Origin: Entamoeba invadens IP1
Lineage: Eukaryota > Evosea > Mastigamoebida > Endamoebidae
Length of the DNA stretch: 64,000 nucleotides
Assembly: GCF_000330505.1 (NCBI RefSeq)
Contig: NW_004191916.1
Coordinates: 70,477-134,476, forward strand
Direction of reading: 5' to 3'
Part shown: positions 1 through 9,101 of the stretch, piece by piece
How positions within the stretch are numbered: position 1 is the first letter of the stretch
Layout: the number at the start of each line of letters is the position of its first letter
Position numbers and translations under genes: made by a program
The notes under the pieces: model-generated
What the model saw: the letters and a program-made list of their open reading frames with translations, nothing else
The model's database searches: none
Told to the model about the DNA's origin: nothing

Positions 1-142
1 ATGCCTCTATTTAAATAGAATCATTCATTTTTTCCCAAAAGTGATTTAACACCAAAAATATTTACCACTTAAACAGAACTGCTATTTTTGTTTTTTTGAA
101 GCAATTTTGTAGCAAAAAGAGGTATAAAAGTTATTTAGTATA
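1..142. other. A+T-rich flank left of the transposon
   Basis: No gene is visible here. The stretch ends in the TA dinucleotide (141-142) that serves as the target-site duplication of the pogo-like element. Confidence 0.6.
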
Positions 143-232
143 GGGGTGTGATAAAATGGTTACTACCCAAAAAATGGTTACTGTCTATGTAGAACTTCTT
201 TTTTGTAAAAATAAAAAACATTTTATTTAACA
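143..232 (+). repeat. Left terminal inverted repeat of the pogo-like element
   Basis: This 90-bp repeat matches the 72-bp right repeat except for an extra 18 bp that duplicates the AAAATGGTTAC box, and a few substitutions near base 185. The left end therefore has two copies of that box and the right end one. Confidence 0.88.
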
Positions 233-645
233 AAATAAAAGTGGTAATTAATAATACACAAAAGAAGTTTAATGTTTGGTGAATATATGATATGATTTAA
301 ATATTTAAAAATAGAAAATATATATATTAATTGAAAGTTCTATAATAACAATAAAACAAACTGATTTTTGATAATGAAATTATAATTAATAATTAAAAAC
401 AATAAAAATAAATACATTTTATTATTTAATATTTTATTCCGCTTGTGTTCCGCTTCTGTCTCTGTTGTGTTCCGCTTTAGTCTTTGTTGTGTCCTGTTTT
501 TGGTTTTGTTATCTTTTTAATATTTTTTATTAAACCCTTTTTATTTTACTTTTTTATACAGTTTATAATTATTCTAATAATACACTGATTTAATATTATT
601 AATATTTGTATTTATATATAAAAACCAAATCAACCAAATTTTATG

Positions 646-2160
646 TTAGTTCTTTTTCGAATCCAATCTTTCTTTTCTTTCTTTTTTTGATTCTAAATAT
701 ACTCTTGATTTTTGTTGAACTATTTTTTCTGGTTTCGAATCTCCTTTCAAAAACTTCAACATTTGGCGAGAACTATCAACGTCGGCCTTGACAATTCCAT
801 AACACCTTTGACTCAATGGAAGTTCTGGCTTATTGACTGTGACTGGGATCGAAACAATTCCGGCCTGGGTAAACGAGCTGATGATAAGCTCCGGTTTATT
901 CTTCGCCGACCAACTGTCAACAATGCATGTCAATCTTTTTTCAACGTTCGTTTGTGCAAATTGTTCTTTGATTTTGGCGAAATCATCGAACAAATTTGCC
1001 TCAATTATACTATTACTTTTCGCATAAGACTCGAATCCGATCTTCAGAAGATTGTTGTTTGACAATTCCCTCTTGATAGAGGAAAAGAGTCCCAAATCAA
1101 GAGGCTGGCAAAGGTGAGAAGTGTGGGCAGTCAGCAACAGAGTATCGATGTTTTCACTTTCAAGTAGTTGCGCCACATTTTCGGGAAGATGTCCCTTAAA
1201 TCCATCCATAATTAATACTGCCTTTGCTCTTGTTTTTTGATTATTTCTTTTCAATTTGACATCTGGAATAAACACATTTTCGATCCACCATTGAAATAAT
1301 TTAGATGTAATGAATCCTTTCTTTTGCATTTTGATTTCAACCACTGAGTTAATTCTGATGAGGGTTGATGCTTCAACAGTCACTCTCTTTGTTATTAACA
1401 AAGGTTTTACTTGAGTGCCATCAGCAGCAATGCAGACTAACATACTTATCCTGTCACCTCTCTCGGGTGCAACTGTATAAACTTCTGAACCGATCAAATT
1501 TGAAAAACACACGGTTTGACTCCTTACATCGACCATAAGATCAAACCCAACTTCATCCAAATTGAACACCAATGACGATCTCTTTCCATCAACAACAGTA
1601 TGAAGTCTTTTTAAATATTGTTCAATATCTTCTTTTGTAATTTCAACACGAGCTTTTTCCATAACAAGTGCAATTTTATATTCACAATTATCAATCTTTT
1701 TTATTATTTCTCCCATTTGACGCTGAGAAAGATTGATATTAAACAATGAATTAGAGAAAGTTCTTACATCCGAAACTGTTACCGGCGCCATTTTTGTCTG
1801 ACTCGTGGCTATCAAGTTTTTAACTTCGAGTTGTTGTTTAAATGAAATGAGGCAGGGACGTCCAACTTCTAACTTTTTGACGTTCTTTTCGAAATCTCTT
1901 ATTTGACTTTCTGCTGAACGTGGTTCTCCAAACAACAGATTGATGTCCATATACCACCCCTTCCTCCACTCTTTGTCACCTTTGACTTCTTGGTAAACAT
2001 GAAACACTTGTTCTCGAAATGGTGACAATTTGTTTGTTTCGTTTTCGATATCCTGAAATTTACGGAGGTACAAAGGAAAGCACTTCAGTCGTTCTTCCAG
2101 TCTTTTGGCACCACATAAAAGTGGCGGTTTCATTGTAATTTCCTTTCTCTTTTTAAACAT
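646..2160 (-). CDS. Pogo/Tigger-type DDE transposase
   Basis: This 504-residue protein should catalyse cut-and-paste excision and integration of the surrounding element at TA sites. Residues about 95-160 look like the CENP-B/pogo-type helix-turn-helix DNA-binding region. The catalytic DDE_1 core follows. The first aspartate is D202 in NLDEVGFD, the second D319 in LIMDGFKGH, and the third D355 in the CQPLDLG motif typical of pogo/jerky/Tigger proteins. There are 35 residues between the last two. The C-terminus is lysine-rich. It starts at ATG 2160; a second ATG lies nine codons in. The frame is uninterrupted and all three acidic residues are present, so the enzyme could be functional. Confidence 0.92.
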   Translation of the reverse strand: MFKKRKEITMKPPLLCGAKRLEERLKCFPLYLRKFQDIENETNKLSPFREQVFHVYQEVKGDKEWRKGWYMDINLLFGEPRSAESQIRDFEKNVKKLEVGRPCLISFKQQLEVKNLIATSQTKMAPVTVSDVRTFSNSLFNINLSQRQMGEIIKKIDNCEYKIALVMEKARVEITKEDIEQYLKRLHTVVDGKRSSLVFNLDEVGFDLMVDVRSQTVCFSNLIGSEVYTVAPERGDRISMLVCIAADGTQVKPLLITKRVTVEASTLIRINSVVEIKMQKKGFITSKLFQWWIENVFIPDVKLKRNNQKTRAKAVLIMDGFKGHLPENVAQLLESENIDTLLLTAHTSHLCQPLDLGLFSSIKRELSNNNLLKIGFESYAKSNSIIEANLFDDFAKIKEQFAQTNVEKRLTCIVDSWSAKNKPELIISSFTQAGIVSIPVTVNKPELPLSQRCYGIVKADVDSSRQMLKFLKGDSKPEKIVQQKSRVYLESKKERKERLDSKKN

Positions 2161-3114
2161 AACACTTCGGATTTTTGGGTTGCATAATTTGTTTTTTAGT
2201 TAATTTTATTTTTATTCTTAAATTAATGTAGATTATTATTGATATTTAAGGTTTTGATTGTTTAAACAAAAACGTTAATTAAAACATATCATCGATAAAA
2301 CTATACAATAATTGGTTATATAAATAATTGTTAATTAAAAATATTAACTAATAATAAATAGTTTATTATATTATTATTTAATTTTAAATTATTTATATAA
2401 ATAAACATAAATAATTAATTTATTATTATTATTAATTATTATATAAATTACTAAATTATAGTGTTATATTTTAAAAGTAGTTGTTAAAAAAAGACATACA
2501 AATGTTTTTTTTTGAATCTCGAAACCATGTAATTCTTACTTGTTAAAATTTAAAGAAAGATCATTAAATTACTTCGTTAATTACGATGAATATGACAACA
2601 GTTATTTATATTACGATTTCAAATTGTTTATACGAAGCATTATTTTGGATCATGAAATTGTTTATATTCCGAACACGAATGGATTTTTGTATTTTCAATT
2701 CGTAAAAGTTGAAGCACAATGATTGTTAACAAATTCAGTATTCATGTTTCGTATTTGTTGTATTGTATAAATTGCATACATCATAACATTTTTAATTTTT
2801 TCCAAAAAATCCAGACTTAAAAAATGCTTGAAAATACTAAAATCAATTGAAAAATGAAAAATTGATAATTACATTAAACATAATCTGTAAAAAACTTTTT
2901 AGTTCATTATAATAACATATGAATAACAATAATAATAAAAACAATACTACTTTCTTTGTGAAAATAAATTCGTTTTTTATAATGTAACCCCTTTATTTAA
3001 TTGGCTGTTTTAAGCATTCAATTTATATTTTCTTGTTACTAAAATAAAACTTCCCAAAAGTGCATCTTAAACAACAAAAAAATATTTCAAAAAATTTATA
3101 CTATTTGTAAAAAA

Positions 3115-3186
3115 TGTTAAATAAAATGTTTTTTATTTTTACAAAAAAGAAGTTCTACACTGACAGTAACCATTTTATCACACCCC
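3115..3186 (-). repeat. Right terminal inverted repeat of the pogo-like element
   Basis: The reverse complement of this 72-bp stretch reads GGGGTGTGATAAAATGG, then one AAAATGGTTAC box, then the shared GTAGAACTTC and A/T tract seen in the left repeat. Confidence 0.88.
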
Positions 3187-3309
3187 TATAATAGTACATT
3201 GGTGTGTCAACTGCAAAAAGTTACTTCTCTTGTTTTTCAGAAACACACCACAAACACAGAGACCCTCGGTGGTACATAATCACCTTTCATCTCAGCAACC
3301 ATTTCTTGT

Positions 3310-4032
3310 ATGTCGGACATCTCTTACGAGCAAAAGAAAGCGCGAAACGCAGTGAAGGCGCGTGATTCGAAGCGCGGGAAGGACGTCACACGGGCATTAT
3401 TAATTGTGTTGTACAACAGTTACATTGCGCCCGTCACGTGTTTTGTTTCGAAAAGACCTGCATCAAAGAAAGTCACAAAGGATCTTGAAGTTGAAAGAAT
3501 CGAAGACAACAATTGGGACGCTATTGCTAAAGCAGCAGATGATGCCACCAACATCAGCACTAAGAAAAGAGTTAAAAAGGAATCGCGAAACAATTATCTT
3601 GCACAATTCATGAAAGGAAGACTGGAGGAATGTGGCTTTGTGTTTTATTCAAAAAAGACAAAGAAGGCTAAGATGAAGGTGCCCCTTGCCACTGTGTTGC
3701 AATGTAAATACAACGACATTTTATACACCACAGACCTTGTGTACTTCATTGGTAAAAAGTACATTGAATATGCAAAGACACAAATCGAGTTGAAAATGTC
3801 TGTTGTTAGATTTCCTGTTGTCAAAAACTTCCTGGAAATTGAAAGGAGTTTATATGAAAACACAAGAAGCCAAGAGACTGAGCCAACACATTTTAGTCTG
3901 GTTCTGCAAACCAACACACCAACTTGTGACAATAACAATGACAATTGCTGTGCACATCCTTTCAACTTTTGCACCGCTGAGAACTCTCCATCTGTAGAGG
4001 AGAACGGCTTCATACAGCACTCTGGACTTTGA
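3310..4032 (+). CDS. Unknown protein, 240 residues
   Basis: I do not recognise this protein. It starts at an ATG and has a lysine/arginine-rich N-terminal half (about residues 1-125), a more hydrophobic middle containing VYFIGKKYIEY, and an asparagine- and cysteine-rich tail. No signal peptide or membrane segment is clear. Base composition is richer in G+C than the flanks, as for real genes in this window. The pogo-like transposon ends about 120 bp upstream, so most of its original promoter distance may have been displaced. It may be a nuclear or nucleic-acid-binding protein because of its basic character, but that is only a guess. Confidence 0.6.
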   Translation: MSDISYEQKKARNAVKARDSKRGKDVTRALLIVLYNSYIAPVTCFVSKRPASKKVTKDLEVERIEDNNWDAIAKAADDATNISTKKRVKKESRNNYLAQFMKGRLEECGFVFYSKKTKKAKMKVPLATVLQCKYNDILYTTDLVYFIGKKYIEYAKTQIELKMSVVRFPVVKNFLEIERSLYENTRSQETEPTHFSLVLQTNTPTCDNNNDNCCAHPFNFCTAENSPSVEENGFIQHSGL

Positions 4033-4156
4033 TAAGATCTTTGCACATATGATATATTGATTGATTATTACAAAATTACATTGTAAAATATAAAACAAGA
4101 AGAAGTGGGTAGTTAAATAAAAAGAACAAAAAAAGCAAACGATATTGATTGGAAAA

Positions 4157-6157
4157 ATGGGTAGTCTTTTCTTGACAATTACTACTCTTTTTGTTTTGGG
4201 AATAAGTGAGTCATGTTATACTATCGACGAAGACCACTGTGTGAGTGACCAACTTGGCCTTTGCACTGGAAATTTGGTCATTGTAGAGGAAGACGTTGAT
4301 TGTGTTGGTGTGAATGGATTTTGGGGGTCAACAATCACTTCAATCACTTTCACTTCCCCAGACAAAATTCGTATCAAAGACAGTGCATTCTATAACGCAT
4401 TCTCTCTAAATAATTACTACTCCAATGGAACTGCTTCGTTGGGTCCATATGCGTTTGTGTCGACACAAATCAAAACATTTGATCTTGAAGGGGTCACTGA
4501 CCTTCCAATGTACGCGTTTTATAGAAACACCAAATTGAAGGCCGTATACAACACAGACAGTCTTGTAAACATTTCATCAAAAGTTTTCTATCATTGTACG
4601 TCACTTGACAGTTTTCCGTTTTCGCCATCTATCAAAATGATATTGGCTTATGCATTTGCTGACACTGGATTTGTTCATCTCAAGTTCCCACTACGTCTAT
4701 CTTCTTACTACGATGATATCTTTTATTGGTGCACCAAATTGGAGACTGCAGACTTGACAAGAGTGTATAGCATATTCGACCGATTCTTCGAAGGCAGCAA
4801 AAAGCTTAGAAAAGTAGTTGGGACAGAATCAATTCGAAGGGTTTATGCTGGTGCATTTAGTGGATGCACATCACTCAACGCACTCCACCTTTACTCATCA
4901 ACAATGGCAATCAATTACGACTTCATAAACATCCCATTTCTCTTCTTCCATGGAACAACCGCACCCACCACGGTGGTAACTCTTAACACAAACTTGGTGG
5001 TCTATGTCGATGAAAATTATACAAAATCTACTTTTGGAAATTTGAATGTGACAAAAGCGCGCTGCGACAATGTGCATTACATCAACACCACTGCAACTGT
5101 TGATGGTGAAATCAACGGAGTGCAATGTTTAAGCTGCCCAAATGGGATGAACACCATCTCTGGGCTTGGCGAGACATGTGAGTTGAATGTGTCTATCTGC
5201 CTTGACACTGTGAGTCACTGCGACTTCTGTGAAGAAACTGGGAAGTGTGAGTACTGTGCTGACAACTACTTTTTAAATGTTATGACGTCCCAGTGCGTTG
5301 AAAAGTGTCCAGAGCGATTCTGGCAAACCGCAAGTCGCTGTGTCAATTGCATTGACAACTGTCAAATATGTGACGACACAGAGTCGTGTGAGTTGTGTGA
5401 TGAAAACATGTATTTTAATAAAGAGAAAGGGGCTTGTGTCAATTGCCTTGACACAAACTGTAAATATTGTGACACAACGGGACGCTGCAATGAGTGTAAT
5501 AAAAACTATCAGCTTATCATGCCTTACAAAGTCTGCATTCTCTGTGGAAACAATTGCGTTCGCTGCAGAGAGGACGGGACATGCATTGAGTGTGAACCAA
5601 ACTATAAAATGCTTGACGAAACAAGAAGTTGTGTATATGAGAAATGTCCAGAGAGGTATTATGAGGCCGAGGGGTTGTGTAAAAGGTGTGACGAGAACTG
5701 TGCTGTCTGCGTCAAAAATGGTGAATGTGAAGAGTGCGTGAGTGGTGCTTATAAAGTCGACCGTCTTAACATTTGTTTAGAAAGTTGTCCACTAACAAAG
5801 TATTATATAGACGAAACTAACAAAGTGTGCATAGACTGCACACCAAATTGCAAAACGTGTAGTGAAATAAACGACATTGTGATGTGCTCAACGTGTGAAG
5901 ATGGATTCAAGTTAATAGAGCCGAGACGATTATGTGTGAGTAAATGTCCTGTTGAAGAGTACTTTGAATTGGAAGGCACATGCAAACAATGTCCAACAAA
6001 TTGTTTGCAATGCAAAGACGCAAAATCATGTGAAGAGTGCAAGCGTGGACATTTCTATAACTCGACAAACAATGTGTGTGAGACTTGTGATGGTACTACA
6101 ACTTGCTTAGAAAACAAACAAGTCAATATGAAACTTGAAAAAAAGTCCGAGTTATAA
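4157..6157 (+). CDS. Secreted BspA-like leucine-rich repeat protein with a cysteine-rich C-terminal half
   Basis: The ATG at 4157 gives a 666-residue protein that begins with a signal peptide (MGSLFLTITTLFVLGIS, cleavage near residue 18). Residues about 50-260 carry BspA-type repeats (LRR_5), recognisable by units such as AFSGCTSLNAL and VFYHCTSLDSF. These repeats are common on Entamoeba and trichomonad surfaces. Residues about 330-650 are a series of furin-like CxxC repeats (for example CIDNCQICDDTESCELC), the kind that forms the ectodomain of Entamoeba TMK kinases. No transmembrane helix or GPI-type hydrophobic tail follows. The protein ends in KSEL, which resembles an ER-retrieval tetrapeptide. 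It is likely secreted or luminal, with a role in binding rather than catalysis. Confidence 0.85.
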   Translation: MGSLFLTITTLFVLGISESCYTIDEDHCVSDQLGLCTGNLVIVEEDVDCVGVNGFWGSTITSITFTSPDKIRIKDSAFYNAFSLNNYYSNGTASLGPYAFVSTQIKTFDLEGVTDLPMYAFYRNTKLKAVYNTDSLVNISSKVFYHCTSLDSFPFSPSIKMILAYAFADTGFVHLKFPLRLSSYYDDIFYWCTKLETADLTRVYSIFDRFFEGSKKLRKVVGTESIRRVYAGAFSGCTSLNALHLYSSTMAINYDFINIPFLFFHGTTAPTTVVTLNTNLVVYVDENYTKSTFGNLNVTKARCDNVHYINTTATVDGEINGVQCLSCPNGMNTISGLGETCELNVSICLDTVSHCDFCEETGKCEYCADNYFLNVMTSQCVEKCPERFWQTASRCVNCIDNCQICDDTESCELCDENMYFNKEKGACVNCLDTNCKYCDTTGRCNECNKNYQLIMPYKVCILCGNNCVRCREDGTCIECEPNYKMLDETRSCVYEKCPERYYEAEGLCKRCDENCAVCVKNGECEECVSGAYKVDRLNICLESCPLTKYYIDETNKVCIDCTPNCKTCSEINDIVMCSTCEDGFKLIEPRRLCVSKCPVEEYFELEGTCKQCPTNCLQCKDAKSCEECKRGHFYNSTNNVCETCDGTTTCLENKQVNMKLEKKSEL

Positions 6158-6210
6158 CAGAGAGTCTCCTTTTTCTGAGTCAAACGAGTTGTAACTCATA
6201 ACTTGTGAGT

Positions 6211-6232
6211 ATTTAATGTAAAAACATTAAAT
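6211..6232. repeat. Hairpin 3' of the BspA-like gene
   Basis: ATTTAATGT and ACATTAAAT form a perfect 9-bp stem around AAAA, 54 bp after the stop codon. It is one of several such structures after stop codons in this window. Confidence 0.5.
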
Positions 6233-6450
6233 CCTCATAATATTACACTTTAAACAAATAATTTGTATTCAAAGAAACTTCAATGATTATAATAGTTTTG
6301 TTTTTATATTATATTTCTATTACAATTATAATTATTATAATCAATTTAATGATTTTTAAACGTTAATTCAACATAAAATCGTTTAAATTTAATTTAAGAA
6401 AATAAAAAATTCACTAAAAATGATGAAAACTTAAACTTAATATTCAACAC

Positions 6451-7725
6451 ATGTACTCAAGTAAACACGACTTCACATTTGAGAAACTGAATATAACAAA
6501 CACTAAAAAGGTCGAAGTTCCTTTTTTTGAGCCCAATTCATACAAAATTAAAGTAAAGTCATTTTGTCTTGAAATGACTGAGACAGATGTCAGACGTGTG
6601 ATTGTTTTCTGGAAGTACAAAGGTACAAACACGTGTACAAATTGCTTTTTCTATTATGATGAAGAGTCAAAGATGGAGGAGTGTTTTAGTGCTTTTAATT
6701 ATCGAGGGATTGTTCGAAACGTGTTCGCCGATTACGCCAACCACACTTTCAAACTCACTTTCATCATAGAAAACGGATTTGTGTATCGGATTTACTATCA
6801 CATTGGTAAGAAGGAACCATTAACTGTGCAACGCTTCACACAAAATGTCGATTCTTCACAACGACCAATTAACATATTTGAAGAAGACATTGTGTTGCGC
6901 AATATACTTGGACAAAAGTTGGGTTACATCTTTGAAAATGAGATCCGGTTATACACCGATGATCGATTTAATGATATCAAAGAACCATCTTTGGTACATA
7001 TCAAAACGATTGAAACAAACGAGCTGTTGTGTTGTACGTCAAAATTCTACATTACTGGATACAACACAACCAAATCACCAAAAGGGGTATTTGGGTTTAT
7101 AACAAATCGAACATTGTGTGGATTCGAATTGAGGAAATGGACGGACAGCGAACCCCTTGCCCATTTTTCAGTCGCGCAAAGTGTCATCAACAATGTAACA
7201 TTTAACGAAGTAAAGGGTCTGATAGCATGTTCGGACGAAAATGGGAGTTACTTCTATGTGATGAAGTACGAAGCGAATAAAGGTGATGTTCCAAAAATAC
7301 ACCTCCAGACGACGTATTATAGAGGACTGACAAAGGCAAAAATACAACAGTTGTTCATCACTGAAGATGGTAAAATCCTTATTGCTGTTTCGGGGAGATC
7401 TGTCCGAGCAATTCCCATTCCTGAAAATAGTACTGGGCAATTTGTTGATGAGAAGAATATAGTAACCATCACATTTAACAAAGAAATGGATATTAGTGTG
7501 TGCACTCTAAAACAAACAGAAAATATATATACGTTTGTGATCTCAACAGAAATGGGTATTTACTTGGCACTAATTTCATTGGACGCTAAACCTAATGTGT
7601 TAATGGGCGAAGAGACAAAATTGGAAGGGATGATGTATTCCCGTGAAGCTTCTACTATCATAGGAGAGTACAAATTCTATGATGATCAGGATAACAAAGA
7701 AAAGAAATACTTTGCAAAGTTTTAA
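6451..7725 (+). CDS. Unknown protein, 424 residues, probably beta-rich
   Basis: I do not recognise a family. The ATG start gives 424 residues without signal peptide or membrane helix. Alternating hydrophobic residues and segments such as IQQLFITEDGKILIAVSG suggest repeated beta strands, possibly a diverged beta-propeller; this is inference. An AAAAATTCA-like box, the Entamoeba initiator consensus, lies about 40 bp upstream of the ATG (near 6405-6413). It sits between the BspA-like gene and the first copy of the duplicated gene, all on the + strand. Confidence 0.65.
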   Translation: MYSSKHDFTFEKLNITNTKKVEVPFFEPNSYKIKVKSFCLEMTETDVRRVIVFWKYKGTNTCTNCFFYYDEESKMEECFSAFNYRGIVRNVFADYANHTFKLTFIIENGFVYRIYYHIGKKEPLTVQRFTQNVDSSQRPINIFEEDIVLRNILGQKLGYIFENEIRLYTDDRFNDIKEPSLVHIKTIETNELLCCTSKFYITGYNTTKSPKGVFGFITNRTLCGFELRKWTDSEPLAHFSVAQSVINNVTFNEVKGLIACSDENGSYFYVMKYEANKGDVPKIHLQTTYYRGLTKAKIQQLFITEDGKILIAVSGRSVRAIPIPENSTGQFVDEKNIVTITFNKEMDISVCTLKQTENIYTFVISTEMGIYLALISLDAKPNVLMGEETKLEGMMYSREASTIIGEYKFYDDQDNKEKKYFAKF

Positions 7726-7901
7726 GACATTTTCAGTTCAATTTGACTGCAAATTTTACTCTTTCAAAATTCAATATTGTAAATTACTTATTGATAACAA
7801 AAACTAAAAAAATGAAAATTTACAACAAAAATAGATGAATAAATAATTATTTTAAATAGTAAAATAAATTAAAATAATAGCATTTGTTATTATGAAGGTC
7901 T

Positions 7902-7916
7902 TTGAACTGAAAAGTT
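7902..7916 (+). promoter_or_regulatory. GAAC core promoter element of the 7929 gene
   Basis: TTGAACTGAAAAGTT lies 12 bp before the ATG. Entamoeba core promoters contain a GAAC element (consensus AATGAACT). The same string is present before the second copy at 42840, and 13 of its 15 bases recur before the eS4 gene. Confidence 0.6.
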
Positions 7917-7928
7917 AGACAAGTCCAC

Positions 7929-8846
7929 ATGAAGCGTGACAACTACTATGCAAAGTATATCGACTTTTTACAAGGGGAAGATCGAGACAAAATTGAAGAT
8001 CTTGTTTTTGTTCTTCCTCATCAACTTGAAGTAGTTCGCAACAAAAACGTTGTAGTAGAGGTGATGATTGTCAATTACACCGAGAATGATTATGCGGTTG
8101 AGGTGGTGTGCGGGCCTCTTGATGTGCATGTAGTTGGAGTTGTGTCAACGTCGACAGAAACAACGAATGTCAGCTTTTTAGTGAAAGGTGATAATGCAAA
8201 CAAAGTGAAAGAAATGGAACAACTCAATGTGGTGGTCAACTTGACATCATTGGAAGACGGCGAAGTCATGAACCGATACATCAAAACTGTTGTTGTTGAC
8301 AAGGAAAAGGAAACTGAGCAACAAGAACAAATCTTGCCACAATACAATCAACAACAAATGGTTGCAGTGCGACAAGAAGATGCAGGCAACAACAAGACTT
8401 TTTGTGAAGTTCAAATTGAATTTGAAGGAGAAGAAGTTCTGAACAAAAGACAGCCACTCAAAGTCACCGTCAACAACAGAGACAAAAGAAATTTTCTTCT
8501 GAGCGCACACGAAGGCGGCGAGTTTACTGTCGAATTTCCATCAGAACCAATCACTAGTGGCTTGTCTGGAACACTCGACGGGTGTTATATCACTCTCAAA
8601 AATAACAAATCAAGTGAACGAAATTGCATCGTCTCATTCACCGACTTTAACACACAAAAACCAGTCTGCCAAACTATCGTCAGGTTCTCTACACACTCTC
8701 AAAAACAAAAAATCGAGGCAAAAAAACATTACGACGTTGACTACAACGACTTCTTCACTAAACCACTACAACACAACGAAGAAGCACCACTACACAAGGA
8801 AGAGACTGAGTCCTCACTTGTTAGTTTGGATTTGAACGATGACTAA
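7929..8846 (+). CDS. Duplicated unknown protein, copy 1 (305 residues)
   Basis: This protein has no family I can name. It appears all-beta, with two segments (about residues 25-115 and 150-250) that could be immunoglobulin-like folds, a glutamine-rich linker near residues 125-140, and an acidic serine-rich tail. An almost identical gene lies inverted at 41917-42840. The nucleotide match includes synonymous sites and about 85 bp of promoter (from 7833). The differences are a 30-bp patch (codons 13-22), two single substitutions (MEQ for TEQ, IEAKK for IDAKK), a 6-bp gap before the stop, and the few bases before the ATG. The 3' flanks diverge within 10 bp of the stop. Recent duplication or gene conversion explains this. 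Confidence 0.8.
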   Translation: MKRDNYYAKYIDFLQGEDRDKIEDLVFVLPHQLEVVRNKNVVVEVMIVNYTENDYAVEVVCGPLDVHVVGVVSTSTETTNVSFLVKGDNANKVKEMEQLNVVVNLTSLEDGEVMNRYIKTVVVDKEKETEQQEQILPQYNQQQMVAVRQEDAGNNKTFCEVQIEFEGEEVLNKRQPLKVTVNNRDKRNFLLSAHEGGEFTVEFPSEPITSGLSGTLDGCYITLKNNKSSERNCIVSFTDFNTQKPVCQTIVRFSTHSQKQKIEAKKHYDVDYNDFFTKPLQHNEEAPLHKEETESSLVSLDLNDD

Positions 8847-8892
8847 ACACATTAGTTTAGTTATCTGTGTCAAATTGGATATGTTGTTGATG

Positions 8893-8910
8893 CTCAAAAC
8901 TACTTTTGAG
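8893..8910. repeat. Hairpin 3' of the copy-1 gene
   Basis: CTCAAAA and TTTTGAG form a 7-bp stem around CTAC, 46 bp after the stop. The second copy of the gene lacks an obvious equivalent because its 3' flank has diverged. Confidence 0.4.
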
Positions 8911-9101
8911 TTTTGGTTTGTAATTGAAAATGAATGACTTTTTTGATTACTGAAATAATTTTTTATAAATATTGGTATAATTAATATGGATATAATGAAT
9001 GTATTATTTATTATTAAAAACAGTGTTTCAATGATTTGTCCTTAATAATTCATTGAAAACACAAGAAGAACTTGAACAAATAATAACAATTAACACATCC
9101 A

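Larger units (their letters stand above)
143..3186. mobile_element. Complete pogo-like DDE transposon
   Basis: The element is bounded by inverted repeats that begin GGGGTGTGATAAAATGG on the left, with the reverse complement ending at 3186. It is flanked on both sides by TA (141-142 and 3187-3188), the target duplication used by Tc1/mariner/pogo elements. It carries one intact transposase on the minus strand (646-2160). The rest (233-645 and 2161-3114) is very A+T-rich, and 2516-2722 holds an open stretch without an ATG. Its right end lies about 120 bp upstream of the start codon of the next gene. The intact reading frame and near-identical termini suggest recent, possibly continuing, mobility; that is inference. 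Confidence 0.9.

Noticed and set aside
2516..2722. Open stretch of about 68 codons inside the pogo-like element
   Set aside because: It has no ATG at its start, and its composition is Tyr/Asn/Phe/Ile-rich like random A+T sequence. It could be a decayed accessory frame but cannot be supported.
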